Part shown: piece by piece, positions 10,228-19,747 of the stretch
Position numbering within the stretch: position 1 is the first letter of the stretch
Layout of the letters: the number at the start of each line of letters is the position of its first letter
DNA from: Vibrio spartinae
GTDB lineage: Bacteria; Pseudomonadota; Gammaproteobacteria; Enterobacterales; Vibrionaceae
Length of the DNA stretch: 64,000 bases
Direction: 5' to 3'
Assembly (NCBI RefSeq): GCF_024347135.1
Contig: NZ_AP024908.1
Span: 186,001-250,000 of the forward strand
Notes under the pieces: model-generated
Databases searched by the model: none
What the model was told of the DNA's origin: nothing
The model's input: only the letters and a program-made list of their open reading frames with translations
Position numbers and translations under genes: made by a program

Positions 10228-11439
10228 GTGTTTCATCATATTACCCCTTATGCGGGGGATCCAATTCTGTCCCTTATGGAAGCGTTTATAGCGGATAGTC
10301 GCCCTGATAAAGTGAACTTAAGTATTGGTCTTTATTATGATGAAGCAGGTCAGATCCCTACTTTACCGAGTGTCCGTCTGGCAGAACAGGCATGGTTCTC
10401 AGCGGACAAAGAGCCTTGTATTTATTTGCCGATGGAAGGGATTGCCGATTATCGGCAAGCGGTTCAAACCTTAGTCTTTGGTGCGGAACATCCGGTGGTC
10501 AATGAAAAGAGAGTTGCCACTATCCAGACTTTGGGTGGCTCGGGCGCACTGATGATTGGTGCTGATTTCTTGCATCATTATTTTCCTGAATCAAAAGTAT
10601 GGGTGAGTAATCCGACTTGGGAAAATCATCATGCAATTTTTGAAGGGGCAGGTTTTGCCGTCGATCGCTACCCGTATTTTCATCCTGAAACGCGGATGCT
10701 GGATTTCAGCGGTATGCTTGAGACATTATCACAATTGCCGGCGAAGGATATTGTCCTGTTACATCCCTGTTGCCACAATCCGACTGGGGTTGATTTGACA
10801 CCGGAACAGTGGGATCAGGTGATCGATATCCTTGAATCGCGCCAGTTGATTCCGTTTTTCGATATGGCTTATCAGGGGTTTGGTGAAGATCCGGCTCAGG
10901 ATGCCTATGTCATGAGAGCTTTGGCTGAACGGACATTGGTTGCATTTTTTGTCAGTAACTCATTTTCAAAGATCTTTTCTCTGTACGGTGAGCGGGTCGG
11001 TGGGTTGTCTGTGGTTTGTCATGACGCGCAAGAAACGGTGAATGTGTTGGGGCAATTGAAAGCCACGGTTCGACGTAACTATTCAAGCCCGGCGAAACAT
11101 GGTGCGGTACTGGTATCCCGGGTGCTCAACGACCCTGAGTTAAATACGCAGTGGCTCGCAGAAGTGAGCACCATGCGTGAACGGATCGCAACGATGCGTC
11201 AGCAGCTACACCAGCATTTACAGGTATTGTGTCCGGAGCAGGATTTTGATTTTCTGATTCAGCAGAAAGGGATGTTCAGTTATACCGGCTTTTCTGTCGA
11301 GAGTGTGCACGCATTGCGGCAACAGCATGGTATCTATCTGATTGATAGCGGACGGATGTGTCTGGCTGGATTGAATGCGCATAATCTTGAGCGAGTCGCA
11401 CAGGCATTTGCTGCTGTGGCAGAGAATCGCGAAAAATAA
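10228..11439 (+). CDS. Aromatic/aspartate aminotransferase, class I (AspC/TyrB type)
   Basis: 403 aa from a GTG at 10228, chosen because AGGAG lies 7 nt upstream and the protein then begins [19 protein letters not shown], matching the AspC/TyrB N-terminus; the longer frame from 10102 adds 42 unlikely residues. It has [21 protein letters not shown], and the PLP-lysine segment [18 protein letters not shown]. It is predicted to transfer the amino group between aromatic amino acids or aspartate and 2-oxoglutarate in the cytoplasm. Substrate preference cannot be read from sequence. Confidence 0.9.
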   Translation: MFHHITPYAGDPILSLMEAFIADSRPDKVNLSIGLYYDEAGQIPTLPSVRLAEQAWFSADKEPCIYLPMEGIADYRQAVQTLVFGAEHPVVNEKRVATIQTLGGSGALMIGADFLHHYFPESKVWVSNPTWENHHAIFEGAGFAVDRYPYFHPETRMLDFSGMLETLSQLPAKDIVLLHPCCHNPTGVDLTPEQWDQVIDILESRQLIPFFDMAYQGFGEDPAQDAYVMRALAERTLVAFFVSNSFSKIFSLYGERVGGLSVVCHDAQETVNVLGQLKATVRRNYSSPAKHGAVLVSRVLNDPELNTQWLAEVSTMRERIATMRQQLHQHLQVLCPEQDFDFLIQQKGMFSYTGFSVESVHALRQQHGIYLIDSGRMCLAGLNAHNLERVAQAFAAVAENREK

Positions 11440-11469
11440 GAGCACTTCACCATGAGCGCGGGTCAGCGT

Positions 11470-12132
11470 TTAATGGAATGACGGGAGCGTATCTGCCAAA
11501 CCGTCTAATGTTTCGTGGAGCTCAGCGATCGGCTGAGCGCCATTCAGCAAAATATGTTGTTCGATAATCATCGCCGGGACCGCCTGTATGCCGGCTTCTA
11601 ACCACTGTTTTTCCGTTTGTACCACCGCAGATGACCACCCCGGATCAGTGAGTACCCGCCGACAGTCTCTGCGATCTAACCCCTGAGCGACTGCGATATC
11701 GAGGAGTGTGTCAGTATCATCCATGACTCTCCCTTCCTGAAAATAAGCTAGAAAGAGAGCTTTCTGAAATGGTGTCTGTTGTTGACTGCGAGCGGCCCAC
11801 ATCATTAGCTGATGAGCTTTGCGTGTATTATAAATGCGCATGTCCGCGGTAAACTGAAAATCAATCCCCAACGCATTGCCAAACTCAGTGATCCTTTGTT
11901 GGCTCAGTTGTCGCTGTTGTGCGGTCATTTGATATTTTGTTTGGAGATGCTGATTGAGTATTTCACCGCCCGCAGACAGGGTCGGGTTGAGCTCAAAAGG
12001 ATGCCAGTGGATCTCAGGCTGAAGATGTTTATCCACGCGGAGTTGTTCGAGAACTTTCTCCAATCGTGTATAACCAATGAAGCACCAAGGACAGACCAGA
12101 TCCGATAAAATATCGATACGCAGTTTCTTCAT
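11470..12132 (-). CDS. DsbA-fold oxidoreductase, FrnE-like
   Basis: 220 aa. The thioredoxin-fold active site CPWC is at residues 14-17, followed by a long helical insertion characteristic of the FrnE / 2-hydroxychromene-2-carboxylate isomerase-like group. There is no signal peptide, so it is probably cytoplasmic. Likely a thiol-disulfide oxidoreductase of unknown substrate. It converges on the aminotransferase gene with a 30-bp gap. Confidence 0.87.
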   Translation of the reverse strand: MKKLRIDILSDLVCPWCFIGYTRLEKVLEQLRVDKHLQPEIHWHPFELNPTLSAGGEILNQHLQTKYQMTAQQRQLSQQRITEFGNALGIDFQFTADMRIYNTRKAHQLMMWAARSQQQTPFQKALFLAYFQEGRVMDDTDTLLDIAVAQGLDRRDCRRVLTDPGWSSAVVQTEKQWLEAGIQAVPAMIIEQHILLNGAQPIAELHETLDGLADTLPSFH

Positions 12133-12692
12133 TGAGAGTCTCCAGAATCCTACCGATAGCTTTTAGTATACCGATGGTTCTGTATTCAAATCGAGCCGCC
12201 AGCTTAACAAGATGATATGAAAATGATGCAAAAAAGTGATCGTCATGTAATTTTCAAGGACATCGGTGTCAGCGATAGTGTTTTGTTTTCAGAAAATGTA
12301 ACCGAAAAGGCTAAAGAAAAATACCTCTCGGGCGATAAGCAACGAGAGGCATAAATGGCGCATTTATATATGTTAAGCGAAGGGAACTTTGAGTTCCTTT
12401 AAATCTAGTTGACGATTGCTTTTTCGGCAAATTTATTTGTTATGTTTTTGTGTTTTTCTATATAACTCACTGTTATTCATAGATAATTATAACCATGATT
12501 TGACCGGGATAATTATACCAAATTGAATCGATAGTTTGATTTAGATTGGGTATTCACGATATTGATGAAGCTGAATGCGTAAAAACTGATTTACAACAAC
12601 ATCTTGCTGGACGGAGCGCCCTAGTATAAAAGCCGCCATATTTGATGGCAACACTGTGGGGTGTTCATTTTTCAACCAGTGAGAGTTATGTT
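12133..12692. other. Long AT-rich intergenic region upstream of pepT
   Basis: About 560 bp without a protein gene. It holds a terminator-like hairpin on the minus strand (12324-12349) and a second small hairpin around 12380-12402 (GGAACT/AGTTCC). It must also contain the pepT promoter; TTGCTG at 12604 and TATAAA at 12625 are 15 bp apart and could serve, weakly. Confidence 0.4.
12310..12349 (-). terminator. Intrinsic terminator, possibly ending a small RNA
   Basis: CCTCTCG (12324-12330) pairs with CGAGAGG (12343-12349). Read on the minus strand the hairpin is followed by TATTTTTCTTT, a good U-tract. No minus-strand protein gene lies upstream within 300 bp, so it may end a short non-coding transcript; a second hairpin sits ~40 nt upstream of it in that direction. 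Confidence 0.5.
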
Positions 12693-13925
12693 ATGGAAAG
12701 TCTGATAGATCGCTTTCTGCATTATGTGTCATTTGATACACAATCCAACCCATACCGGAACTGCTGTCCAAGCACGACCGGGCAAAAAAAATTAGCACAG
12801 GCAATATATGATGAATTGCAAGCACTTGGGCTTAGTGATGTAACACTCGATGCTCATGGCTATGTCATGGCTAAATTGCCGGCAAATGTTGACGGTGAGA
12901 TACCATCGATCGGATTTGTTGCACACCTGGATACATCTCCGGATGCTTCAGGTAAAAAAGTCGTGCCTCAGATTGTGGAAAACTATCAGGGGGGAGATAT
13001 TGCATTGGGGCGGGGAGATGAAGTGTTGTCTCCGATTCAATACCAAGAATTACACCAACTGCATGGGTACAATCTCATCACCACCGATGGGAATACGCTG
13101 TTGGGCGCTGATGATAAGGCAGGTGTAGCCGAGATCGTCACAGCCATGAAAGTATTGCTGGAACATCCGGATATCCCTCATGGTGAGATTTGTATTGCCT
13201 TTACGCCGGATGAAGAAATCGGCCGTGGGGCTGATCTGTTCGATGTTGAAAAATTCGGGGCTCAGTGGGCCTATACGGTTGATGGCGGACCCGTTGGTGA
13301 TTTGGAGTATGAGAACTTTAATGCTGCAACAGCGCATGTCACTTGTTATGGTGTTTCGGTTCATACCGGAACCGCAAAAGGCAAGCTGGTCAATGCCATG
13401 AATATTGCGGCTCAATTCCAGATGATGATTCCCACCGATGAGACACCGGAGAATACCGAAGGATATGAAGGTTTTTACCATTTATCCTCCGCGAATATGG
13501 GTATTGCCCGGAGTGAGTTGACCTATCTACTGCGAGATTTTGACCAGCAAGGACTAGCGCGCAGAAAAGTGCAGATGAAAGATTGGGTCGGTACACTCAA
13601 CCATCAATTACATCGCGGTCGGGTTGAACTCGAGATTACGGATGGTTATGCCAATATGAAGCAAGTGATTGCGTCCAATCTACATATTATTGAGATTGCC
13701 AAAGATGCAATGAGCGATTTGGGGATTGAGCCGCAAATCAAACCAATCCGGGGCGGTACGGATGGTGCACAGCTTTCTTTCAAAGGCTTACCGTGCCCGA
13801 ATTTATTTACCGGTGGTTATAATTTTCACGGCATCCATGAATTTGTGACGATTGAAGGCATGGAACAGGCGGTGAAAGTTATTGTGAAAATAGCGGAAAA
13901 AACCGCGCGGACTTACCGTGGATAA
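12693..13925 (+). CDS. pepT: Peptidase T (tripeptide aminopeptidase)
   Basis: 410 aa from the ATG at 12693 ([18 protein letters not shown]), the usual PepT length; an upstream ATG at 12642 would add 17 residues. M20-family metal-binding segments are visible: [20 protein letters not shown], and the acidic DEEIGRG motif. It is a cytoplasmic di-zinc exopeptidase that removes the N-terminal residue of tripeptides. Monocistronic. Confidence 0.96.
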   Translation: MESLIDRFLHYVSFDTQSNPYRNCCPSTTGQKKLAQAIYDELQALGLSDVTLDAHGYVMAKLPANVDGEIPSIGFVAHLDTSPDASGKKVVPQIVENYQGGDIALGRGDEVLSPIQYQELHQLHGYNLITTDGNTLLGADDKAGVAEIVTAMKVLLEHPDIPHGEICIAFTPDEEIGRGADLFDVEKFGAQWAYTVDGGPVGDLEYENFNAATAHVTCYGVSVHTGTAKGKLVNAMNIAAQFQMMIPTDETPENTEGYEGFYHLSSANMGIARSELTYLLRDFDQQGLARRKVQMKDWVGTLNHQLHRGRVELEITDGYANMKQVIASNLHIIEIAKDAMSDLGIEPQIKPIRGGTDGAQLSFKGLPCPNLFTGGYNFHGIHEFVTIEGMEQAVKVIVKIAEKTARTYRG

Positions 13926-14062
13926 GTCGCTCTCAACGCACAGTATCATGATGATTTGTTGACCCTTTGGGATGCCTTCGTCTTTTAAGGTGTGTCAGTT
14001 GTTTAGGGTTTATTACTCTACATTATGAAAAAACTCAGATAAACTTGCAGTCATTATATATA

Positions 14063-14148
14063 CCCCAATTATCGATAAGATTGAGCCATCTGCACATCGG
14101 TTGTATGGATTGCTTCAGACCCGAGTCTTGTTCTTATCGATAATGGGG
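14063..14148. repeat. Long inverted repeat between pepT and the MscS gene
   Basis: CCCCAATTATCGATAAGA (14063-14080) pairs with TCTTATCGATAATGGGG (14132-14148), 17 bp with one bulged A, around a 51-nt interior. The arms contain the self-complementary core TATCGATA. It has no U-tract, so it is not an ordinary terminator. It might be a structured RNA, a protein-binding element or a small mobile repeat. Confidence 0.7.
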
Positions 14149-14214
14149 ATGCGCATACAGAGTCTTTAAAAAGATCAATTCTGTTTTTGTGATGTTTGGT
14201 TGTGAGAGAGATGC

Positions 14215-15069
14215 ATGGATTACTTAAACAACGTGCTAGATTATCTGCTGTTCCATAAGCTACTGTTTAGTGTCATTATCGTCGGTTTTATTTTAATTAT
14301 CCGCCGCAGTGCACTTGCTCTGATTCGGGGTGATGGTGCGTTTATTACCGAAAAACAGCGCAAGTGGATGTCTCAGACCAAAAATGGTACGTTTGCCGCG
14401 CTGTTGATTATCGGGTTCTTCTTGTGGAAAGAAGAGATCAATGAGTTTGCCTTGTCTGTGACTGCCATTGCGGTTGCGATTGTTGTGGCATCAAAAGAGA
14501 TCATTTTATGTTTTACCGGTTCGATTCAACGGGCAAGCTCTCGCTCTTTTCGTATCGGTGACTGGATTGAAGTCGGTTCGTTATGTGGTGAAGTGATTGA
14601 ACACAATATGATGGCGACGGTTATTCAAGAGATCGATTTGGGTGGGGGGCTTTACCATTACACCGGCAAAACCGCAACGCTGCCCAATAGTATGTTTTTT
14701 ACCTACCCGGTGAAAAACCTGAACTTCATGAAGCGCTATGTGTTTCATAATTTTGAAATTGTGGTACGTGATTTTGTGAACTTATATACCTTGTTTCCCC
14801 AATTTCGCAAGCGAATCGAAGTCCATTTTGAGCATTTTATTGAAGTCGCGCGTCGTTATAATCAGATGATTGAGAAACATGCCGGGGTGGATTTGCCGGG
14901 GGCGGAGCCGATGATTCACATTAGCAGCACCGCGACCGGTGAACAGAAAGTCCATGTAATGATTTTTTGCCCGACTGAGCGGGCTCACGAGCTTGAACAG
15001 TTGATTCGGGCTGATTTCATGAGCCTCTACGATGAACAATTTTCCAATCAAGCCGAACCCACTCAGTAA
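14215..15069 (+). CDS. Small-conductance mechanosensitive ion channel (MscS family)
   Basis: 284 aa. It has hydrophobic helices at about 15-30, 60-75 and 80-105, then the MscS beta domain (SFRIGDWIEVGSLCGEVIEHN; TLPNSMFFTYPVKNLNF) and a C-terminal cytoplasmic domain. The pore-lining helix is expected in the third segment. It should open on membrane tension to release solutes under hypo-osmotic shock. Length is near that of the shortest MscS proteins, with fewer helices than the YbdG/YnaI types. Monocistronic. Confidence 0.88.
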   Translation: MDYLNNVLDYLLFHKLLFSVIIVGFILIIRRSALALIRGDGAFITEKQRKWMSQTKNGTFAALLIIGFFLWKEEINEFALSVTAIAVAIVVASKEIILCFTGSIQRASSRSFRIGDWIEVGSLCGEVIEHNMMATVIQEIDLGGGLYHYTGKTATLPNSMFFTYPVKNLNFMKRYVFHNFEIVVRDFVNLYTLFPQFRKRIEVHFEHFIEVARRYNQMIEKHAGVDLPGAEPMIHISSTATGEQKVHVMIFCPTERAHELEQLIRADFMSLYDEQFSNQAEPTQ

Positions 15070-15095
15070 CACGATGTATCTGATATCGCCTGATA

Positions 15096-16694
15096 TTACA
15101 TCTCCAGTTTGTGCGTTTTCCTGACCTGAATCCCTAACCGCTTTGCTAACCGGGTCAAATTGGCCCGGTCCGTTTGGAGTAATCTGCTGGCTTGAGCCCA
15201 GTTATAATCTGACTGAACTAACGCTTCTTTCACCAGCTGCCGCTGAAAATCATCGGTTGCCTGTCTGAGTCCGCCACTCATAGCAATGGGAGCGGATGCG
15301 GTCACTTCAGGATTGTCCTGCATCTCAGGCGTATTGATAGGCAAACTGTCTAAAACACCGACATCCGTTAATGTAATTGTGGTCAGTGTTTGCTGAGGTT
15401 GACGGGCTCTGGCCTTCAACGTCGCTCGATTGATCACATGCTCCATTTCCCGGACATTCCCCGGCCAGTTATATTGAATCAAGTAATCGAGCACATCTTG
15501 TGCCAGTTTTAGATGACTTATGCCAAGCTTTCTTCTGGCTTGTTCAAGAAAGTAACCCGCCAGCAGACTGACATCACCTTTGCGTTCTCGGAGCGGAGGG
15601 ACATGAATCGGATAAACACTGAGACGGTGGTATAAATCTGCCCGAAAGCGACCGGCTTCCACTTCTTGTTTTAAATCACGATTTGTTGCCGCAAGCACTC
15701 GGACATCAATGTGCTGCACACGATCCTGACCGACGGGCTGAATCTCATTATTTTGTAATGCTCTAAGCAATTTGCTCTGAGCGGCAAGCGGAAGCTCGCC
15801 AATTTCGTCAAGAAAAAGAGTCCCTTCGTGGGCCAGTGCAAATTTGCCGAGTCGGTTTCTGTCGGCACCGGTAAATGCGCCTTTAATGTGACCGAACAAC
15901 TCGCTTTCAATGAGGTTTTCCGGAATTGCTGCACAGTTGACATAAACCAACGGTTGTCGCTTTCTGGCTGACAGGTGGTGTATCCGTCTGGCCACCAGCT
16001 CTTTGCCGACACCGGTTTCACCGAAAATCAGGATATTAAAATCGGATGAAGCGACGACGTCTATCTCATCATGCATTGATTGCATCACACGACTGGTGCC
16101 GATGATGTCACTGCGATCTCTTTCCCAGCCTTCTTCATTCAGTTCTTGCAACCGCTGTTGTGTCTGACGGGCTTGTGTTTCTAACTGAGAAAAAGTCAGC
16201 GCCATTTTCAGCGTTGATGCAGCAATCGCTGAAAGCACTTCCAAATGGCGTGCCGGGATATGCGTAAACACCCCGGTTTTCAAACTGTCTAAAGTCAGTA
16301 CACCGAGTAACTTTTCGTCGAAAATCAGCGGTAATCCCATGCAAGAATGAATCGGAACATTACCGTCGTGGTGCAACAGCAACCCATCGAATGGATCGGG
16401 AAGTGAACAGTCGGCATCAAACCTGACTGCCTGATGAGCACTGCAAATTTGCTGGAAACGAGGATGCTCTTCAATCATAAAGCGTCGTCCGAGCGTGTCT
16501 TTGGTCAAGCCTTGCATCGCCAAAGGAATTAGCGTATCACCTTGGCGGGACATCAGGGCGACACAATCACAGGGGATGACCTTGCGGATCGTTTCCAGTA
16601 GGCGGTTGAATCGATTTTCATCGTTGAGACCACTGGCAAGATCGATAGTCATTTCTGCGAGCGTTGACAGGGTTGTAATCGAAAAATTTTGCAT
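15096..16694 (-). CDS. norR: NorR-type sigma-54-dependent regulator (nitric-oxide responsive)
   Basis: 532 aa. An N-terminal GAF domain (about 20-170) is followed by an AAA+ domain with Walker A GETGVGKE, the sigma-54 contact motif GAFTGA and Walker [10 protein letters not shown], then a C-terminal Fis-type helix-turn-helix. Length and layout match NorR, in which the GAF domain holds a mononuclear iron that binds NO. No norVW, hmp or nnrS gene is adjacent in this window, so its targets must lie elsewhere. Confidence 0.85.
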   Translation of the reverse strand: MQNFSITTLSTLAEMTIDLASGLNDENRFNRLLETIRKVIPCDCVALMSRQGDTLIPLAMQGLTKDTLGRRFMIEEHPRFQQICSAHQAVRFDADCSLPDPFDGLLLHHDGNVPIHSCMGLPLIFDEKLLGVLTLDSLKTGVFTHIPARHLEVLSAIAASTLKMALTFSQLETQARQTQQRLQELNEEGWERDRSDIIGTSRVMQSMHDEIDVVASSDFNILIFGETGVGKELVARRIHHLSARKRQPLVYVNCAAIPENLIESELFGHIKGAFTGADRNRLGKFALAHEGTLFLDEIGELPLAAQSKLLRALQNNEIQPVGQDRVQHIDVRVLAATNRDLKQEVEAGRFRADLYHRLSVYPIHVPPLRERKGDVSLLAGYFLEQARRKLGISHLKLAQDVLDYLIQYNWPGNVREMEHVINRATLKARARQPQQTLTTITLTDVGVLDSLPINTPEMQDNPEVTASAPIAMSGGLRQATDDFQRQLVKEALVQSDYNWAQASRLLQTDRANLTRLAKRLGIQVRKTHKLEM

Positions 16695-16872
16695 AAGATG
16701 AAGGCAGTTTTTTATCTATTCTAATTGCTAAATGAGTGGATGAGAAGAGCGAGCCCCGTGAACGGTGAAAGTATGGGTTGTGCTAAGCGAAGAAGACGTT
16801 GACTGAGGCGGAATTGAATGACAATCTCATCGCGAGATGTGTGCTGAACGGCTTGAAACCAAAATGTCGAGA

Positions 16873-16903
16873 CAAAAAATTAGCCAGCATACAACGCTGG
16901 CTA
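16873..16903 (-). terminator. Intrinsic terminator of the cold-shock gene
   Basis: TAGCCAGC (16881-16888) pairs with GCTGGCTA (16896-16903) around a 7-nt loop. On the minus strand the stem is followed by ATTTTTTG. It lies about 30 bp past the csp stop codon. Confidence 0.85.
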
Positions 16904-16933
16904 TTTTCTAAATATTCTTGCCTATATGTTTAA

Positions 16934-17143
16934 TTATAGGACTTTAATGTTTTCAGCTTGAGGGCCTTTTTGTCCTTGCGAAATGACAAACTCAACAGCT
17001 TGACCTTCAGCTAGGGTACGGAAACCGTCACCTTGAATCGCGCTGAAGTGAGCAAAAACATCGGGACCATTCTCTTGTTGGATGAAACCAAAACCTTTAG
17101 TTTCGTTGAACCACTTTACAGTGCCAGTCACTGTGTTAGACAT
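16934..17143 (-). CDS. Cold-shock protein, CspA family
   Basis: 69 aa from [12 protein letters not shown]; an in-frame ATG at 17164 would add seven residues not seen in the family. The RNA-binding motifs are RNP1 KGFGFI and RNP2 VFAHF. It is a single-stranded nucleic-acid-binding OB-fold chaperone. A second, more acidic relative lies at 55526. Confidence 0.94.
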   Translation of the reverse strand: MSNTVTGTVKWFNETKGFGFIQQENGPDVFAHFSAIQGDGFRTLAEGQAVEFVISQGQKGPQAENIKVL

Positions 17144-17323
17144 AATATATTCCTGGTAAATCAAAGTAAAACTAAGCCGATACCGGCCATTCTAGCGTGG
17201 AAAAGTAGATTGCTATTGCGTACAGAACGACCGGGAATTACAAAAATCCAACAAGACGTTATGGTAAACAAAGAACTGCTTCCTAGCCTTATGTGAGTGT
17301 AGAGTAATCTTGAGGCTTGTCAA
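17144..17323 (-). promoter_or_regulatory. Promoter and long 5' leader of the cold-shock gene
   Basis: On the minus strand TTGACA (17323-17318) and TACACT (17301-17296) are separated by 16 bp, a near-consensus sigma-70 promoter. Initiation near 17289 would give an untranslated leader of about 145 nt, typical of cspA-type genes whose leaders act as temperature-sensitive RNA elements. Leader function is inferred by analogy. Confidence 0.65.
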
Positions 17324-17522
17324 TCAAATATTACGGTTAAACGTCAATGACCCTGATTTTTTTGATCGCTTTAGATTTTACTGAGATTTTCTTTTCATTG
17401 TTACATCATTATTTTTAATGAAATCATAAAAAACATTTTTTTACTTCTAACGAATTGACATGTCAATACAATGGCTCACAATACGTTGCTTTTTTATTCA
17501 CCACCATAAGAGAAGTTTTCAA

Positions 17523-17738
17523 ATGAAAAGAGAAAAGAGAAATCAGATTGCCAATCCGTCTGATGATGTTGAGATTCAACGTGGCACGATTACAGATAAT
17601 GCGCTGAAAGCGTTGGTTACTAGCCCGGTGTTTAAGATGCGAGTCGAAAAACCGAAGAAAGGGAAGGGAAGCTTCCAACGTAAAGCAAAGCATCAGGTAC
17701 GGGAGCCCTATTCAAAAGTTGCATTATGTTGCTTTTGA
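17523..17738 (+). CDS. arfA: Alternative ribosome-rescue factor A
   Basis: 71 aa from the ATG at 17523, preceded by AGAGAAG. The core [12 protein letters not shown]...[15 protein letters not shown] matches ArfA, including the KGKGS segment that enters the empty mRNA channel. ArfA recruits RF2 to ribosomes stalled on non-stop mRNA. The stop codon (17736-17738) lies inside the descending arm of a perfect hairpin (17706-17744), so most transcripts should end before the stop and be tagged by tmRNA; ArfA would accumulate only when tmRNA fails. Confidence 0.88.
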   Translation: MKREKRNQIANPSDDVEIQRGTITDNALKALVTSPVFKMRVEKPKKGKGSFQRKAKHQVREPYSKVALCCF

Positions 17739-17750
17739 ATAGGGTTTCTT
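17706..17750 (+). terminator. Intrinsic terminator embedded in the 3' end of arfA
   Basis: CCCTATTCAAAAG (17706-17718) pairs perfectly over 13 bp with CTTTTGAATAGGG (17732-17744) and is followed by TTTCTTC. The arfA stop codon is within the right arm. This is the known arrangement that couples ArfA synthesis to the tmRNA system. Confidence 0.9.
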
Positions 17751-17902
17751 CATCACTGTTGGTTGACAGTGCATGGTTAATTCTTTCAATAGACTATATT
17801 TCAATAGGCTATAGTTGAAAAAAGGGCAGTGTGGAGGACACGAAACATTGCTCCTGTTTCTGTCGTATTTCACTACCCTTCACATCCGACAAGGGGTTCA
17901 AC

Positions 17903-18142
17903 ATGGTTGTGACACTCTTTTGGCTGGAAAAATCGATGCTGACACTGGGAATCATTCTGATTGTCATGAGTATGATTCGTTACGGTAAAAGAAGTCAGGA
18001 TTGGCGAGGCGTTGCTACAATGTTCTTTAAACGTATTCCAATGACGATTGAAGAATATCGTCGTTATCGTTTTGGCGTGGCATTGGTCGTGTTCGCAGTA
18101 CTACTGCGGATTGTCACTCTGACATTATGGCCGACAGTATAA
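17903..18142 (+). CDS. Small membrane protein of unknown function
   Basis: 79 aa from the ATG at 17903, preceded by AAGGGG; a longer frame from 17831 has no ribosome site. Two hydrophobic helices (about 5-25 and 56-74) flank a basic cytoplasmic-type loop (RYGKRSQDWRG...). No family recognised. Confidence 0.65.
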   Translation: MVVTLFWLEKSMLTLGIILIVMSMIRYGKRSQDWRGVATMFFKRIPMTIEEYRRYRFGVALVVFAVLLRIVTLTLWPTV

Positions 18143-18268
18143 GTTGTACCATCAGGTCACAAAATGCATAAAAATTTGTCTGTTCTTGAGCACTTTATCG
18201 CTTTGTGTCTATAGATGTTGAATTCCCGTATACACTTTTAATAATGAAAGAAAAAGGTAAGGCCGATT

Positions 18269-19273
18269 ATGGCGTTTTCAGTATTAATATGTGATGACTC
18301 TGCGTTGGCAAGAAAGCAAATTGCGAGATCATTACCAGCCTTCCTGAATGCCGATGTGCATTTTGCTGTTCACGGCTTAGATGCGTTGGAGCAGCTCAAA
18401 CAACAGTCGTTTCAGTTGATGTTTTTAGATCTGACCATGCCGGAACTGGATGGTTTCGACACTTTGGAAGCGATGCAAAAGGCGGCTAACCAAACACCGG
18501 TGATCGTTGTTTCCGGTGATATTCAGCCCAAAGCGCAAGAACGTGTTCTCGGCCTGGGAGCCAAAGCGTTTATCCAAAAACCGATTGCAACGGATGCGCT
18601 GAAAAACGTGCTCAGTGAGCTCGTCGAACCGCCAACGCAACCGACGGTTATCACTCCGGGAAAGGTCGAGTATCCGATCCTGAAGCGGCGTGACATTTAT
18701 ATGGAAGTTGCCAATGTGTCTATCGGGCGGGCTGCGGATGCCTTAGCGCGCTATTTTGATGTATTTGTCGAATTGCCGCTGCCGAATGTCAATATCTTTG
18801 AAGTCAGTGAACTGCATATGGCACTGCGGGATCTGGTCGATAATGATCAGGTTTCTGGGGTTTGTCAGGGATTCAGTGGGGAAGGCATTGCCGGTGAAGC
18901 ATTGGTGCTTTTAAGTGATTCCAGTGTCTCTGAACTGAAGCGATTAATGAATATCCCGGCTGAAAGTGATGATCTCGAAGAGCTTGAACTTCTGATGGAT
19001 GTGTCCAACATTTTGGTGGGCTCTTTCCTCAACGGTCTTGGTGAACAGGCAGAAATTCGTTTTTTCCAAAGCTCTCCCGTATTACTCGGGCAACATATTC
19101 CGATTGAATCCGTGATTCGTTCTACAGCGGGTTCGTTCCAGAAAACGATGACCTTTGAGGTCAGCTATAACATTGAAGGCACGGCTATTCGTTGTGATCT
19201 GCTCTTTATGTTTGTCGATGAGTCGCTCCCGCTCTTGGATAATAAACTGGCCTACCTGATGGAGGATATTTAG
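18269..19273 (+). CDS. Response regulator with CheC-like phosphatase domain
   Basis: 334 aa. The receiver domain has the acidic pair DD at 9-10, phospho-acceptor D54 (LDLTMPELDG) and K at about 106. A linker leads to a CheC/CheX-like domain (about 145-334) with the ELELLMDVSNIL segment resembling the CheC ExxN phosphatase motif. It probably removes phosphate from CheY-like proteins or relays a signal to the PAS protein encoded 3 bp downstream. Not an orthodox transcription factor (no DNA-binding domain). Confidence 0.82.
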   Translation: MAFSVLICDDSALARKQIARSLPAFLNADVHFAVHGLDALEQLKQQSFQLMFLDLTMPELDGFDTLEAMQKAANQTPVIVVSGDIQPKAQERVLGLGAKAFIQKPIATDALKNVLSELVEPPTQPTVITPGKVEYPILKRRDIYMEVANVSIGRAADALARYFDVFVELPLPNVNIFEVSELHMALRDLVDNDQVSGVCQGFSGEGIAGEALVLLSDSSVSELKRLMNIPAESDDLEELELLMDVSNILVGSFLNGLGEQAEIRFFQSSPVLLGQHIPIESVIRSTAGSFQKTMTFEVSYNIEGTAIRCDLLFMFVDESLPLLDNKLAYLMEDI

Positions 19274-19275
19274 TC

Positions 19276-19716
19276 ATGAGTCTGCCTGCTGAATTTGAAC
19301 AGTTCCACTGGATGGTGGATATGGTTCAAAACGTTGATCTCGGACTGATCGTGATTGATAAAAACTATGAAATTCAGGTCTGGAACGGTTTTATGACCCA
19401 CCATAGTGGCAAACAGCCACACGAAGTGATTGGTCGTCCGTTGTTTGAGGTTTTTCCTGAAATTCCACCAGATTGGTTCAAATTAAAAACGAAACCAGTT
19501 TACCATCTTGGTTGTCGTAGTTTTATCACTTGGCAACAACGGCCCTATTTATTCAAATGCCGTAATGTTCGTCCCGTGACGCAACAGTGCGATTTTATGT
19601 ATCAGAATGTGACTCTTAACCCAATGAGAACACCAACTGGTGAGGTCAATTCGGTTTTTCTGTCGATTCAGGATGCAACCGCAGAGGCGCTGATAGCCCA
19701 GCGATGTGAGTGTTAG
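19276..19716 (+). CDS. PAS-domain protein
   Basis: 146 aa. A single PAS fold (NVDLGLIVIDKNYEIQVWNGFM...GRPLFEVFP) occupies most of the protein and no kinase, GGDEF or EAL domain follows; the frame ends ALIAQRCEC. Its start is 3 bp after the CheC-like regulator, so the two are probably co-transcribed. PAS domains bind small ligands or cofactors. It may be a sensor subunit, or a shortened relative of a PAS-GGDEF or PAS-kinase protein. Confidence 0.75.
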   Translation: MSLPAEFEQFHWMVDMVQNVDLGLIVIDKNYEIQVWNGFMTHHSGKQPHEVIGRPLFEVFPEIPPDWFKLKTKPVYHLGCRSFITWQQRPYLFKCRNVRPVTQQCDFMYQNVTLNPMRTPTGEVNSVFLSIQDATAEALIAQRCEC

Positions 19717-19747
19717 ATTCCCAATTCAAAAGATAAAGAATTCTCCC

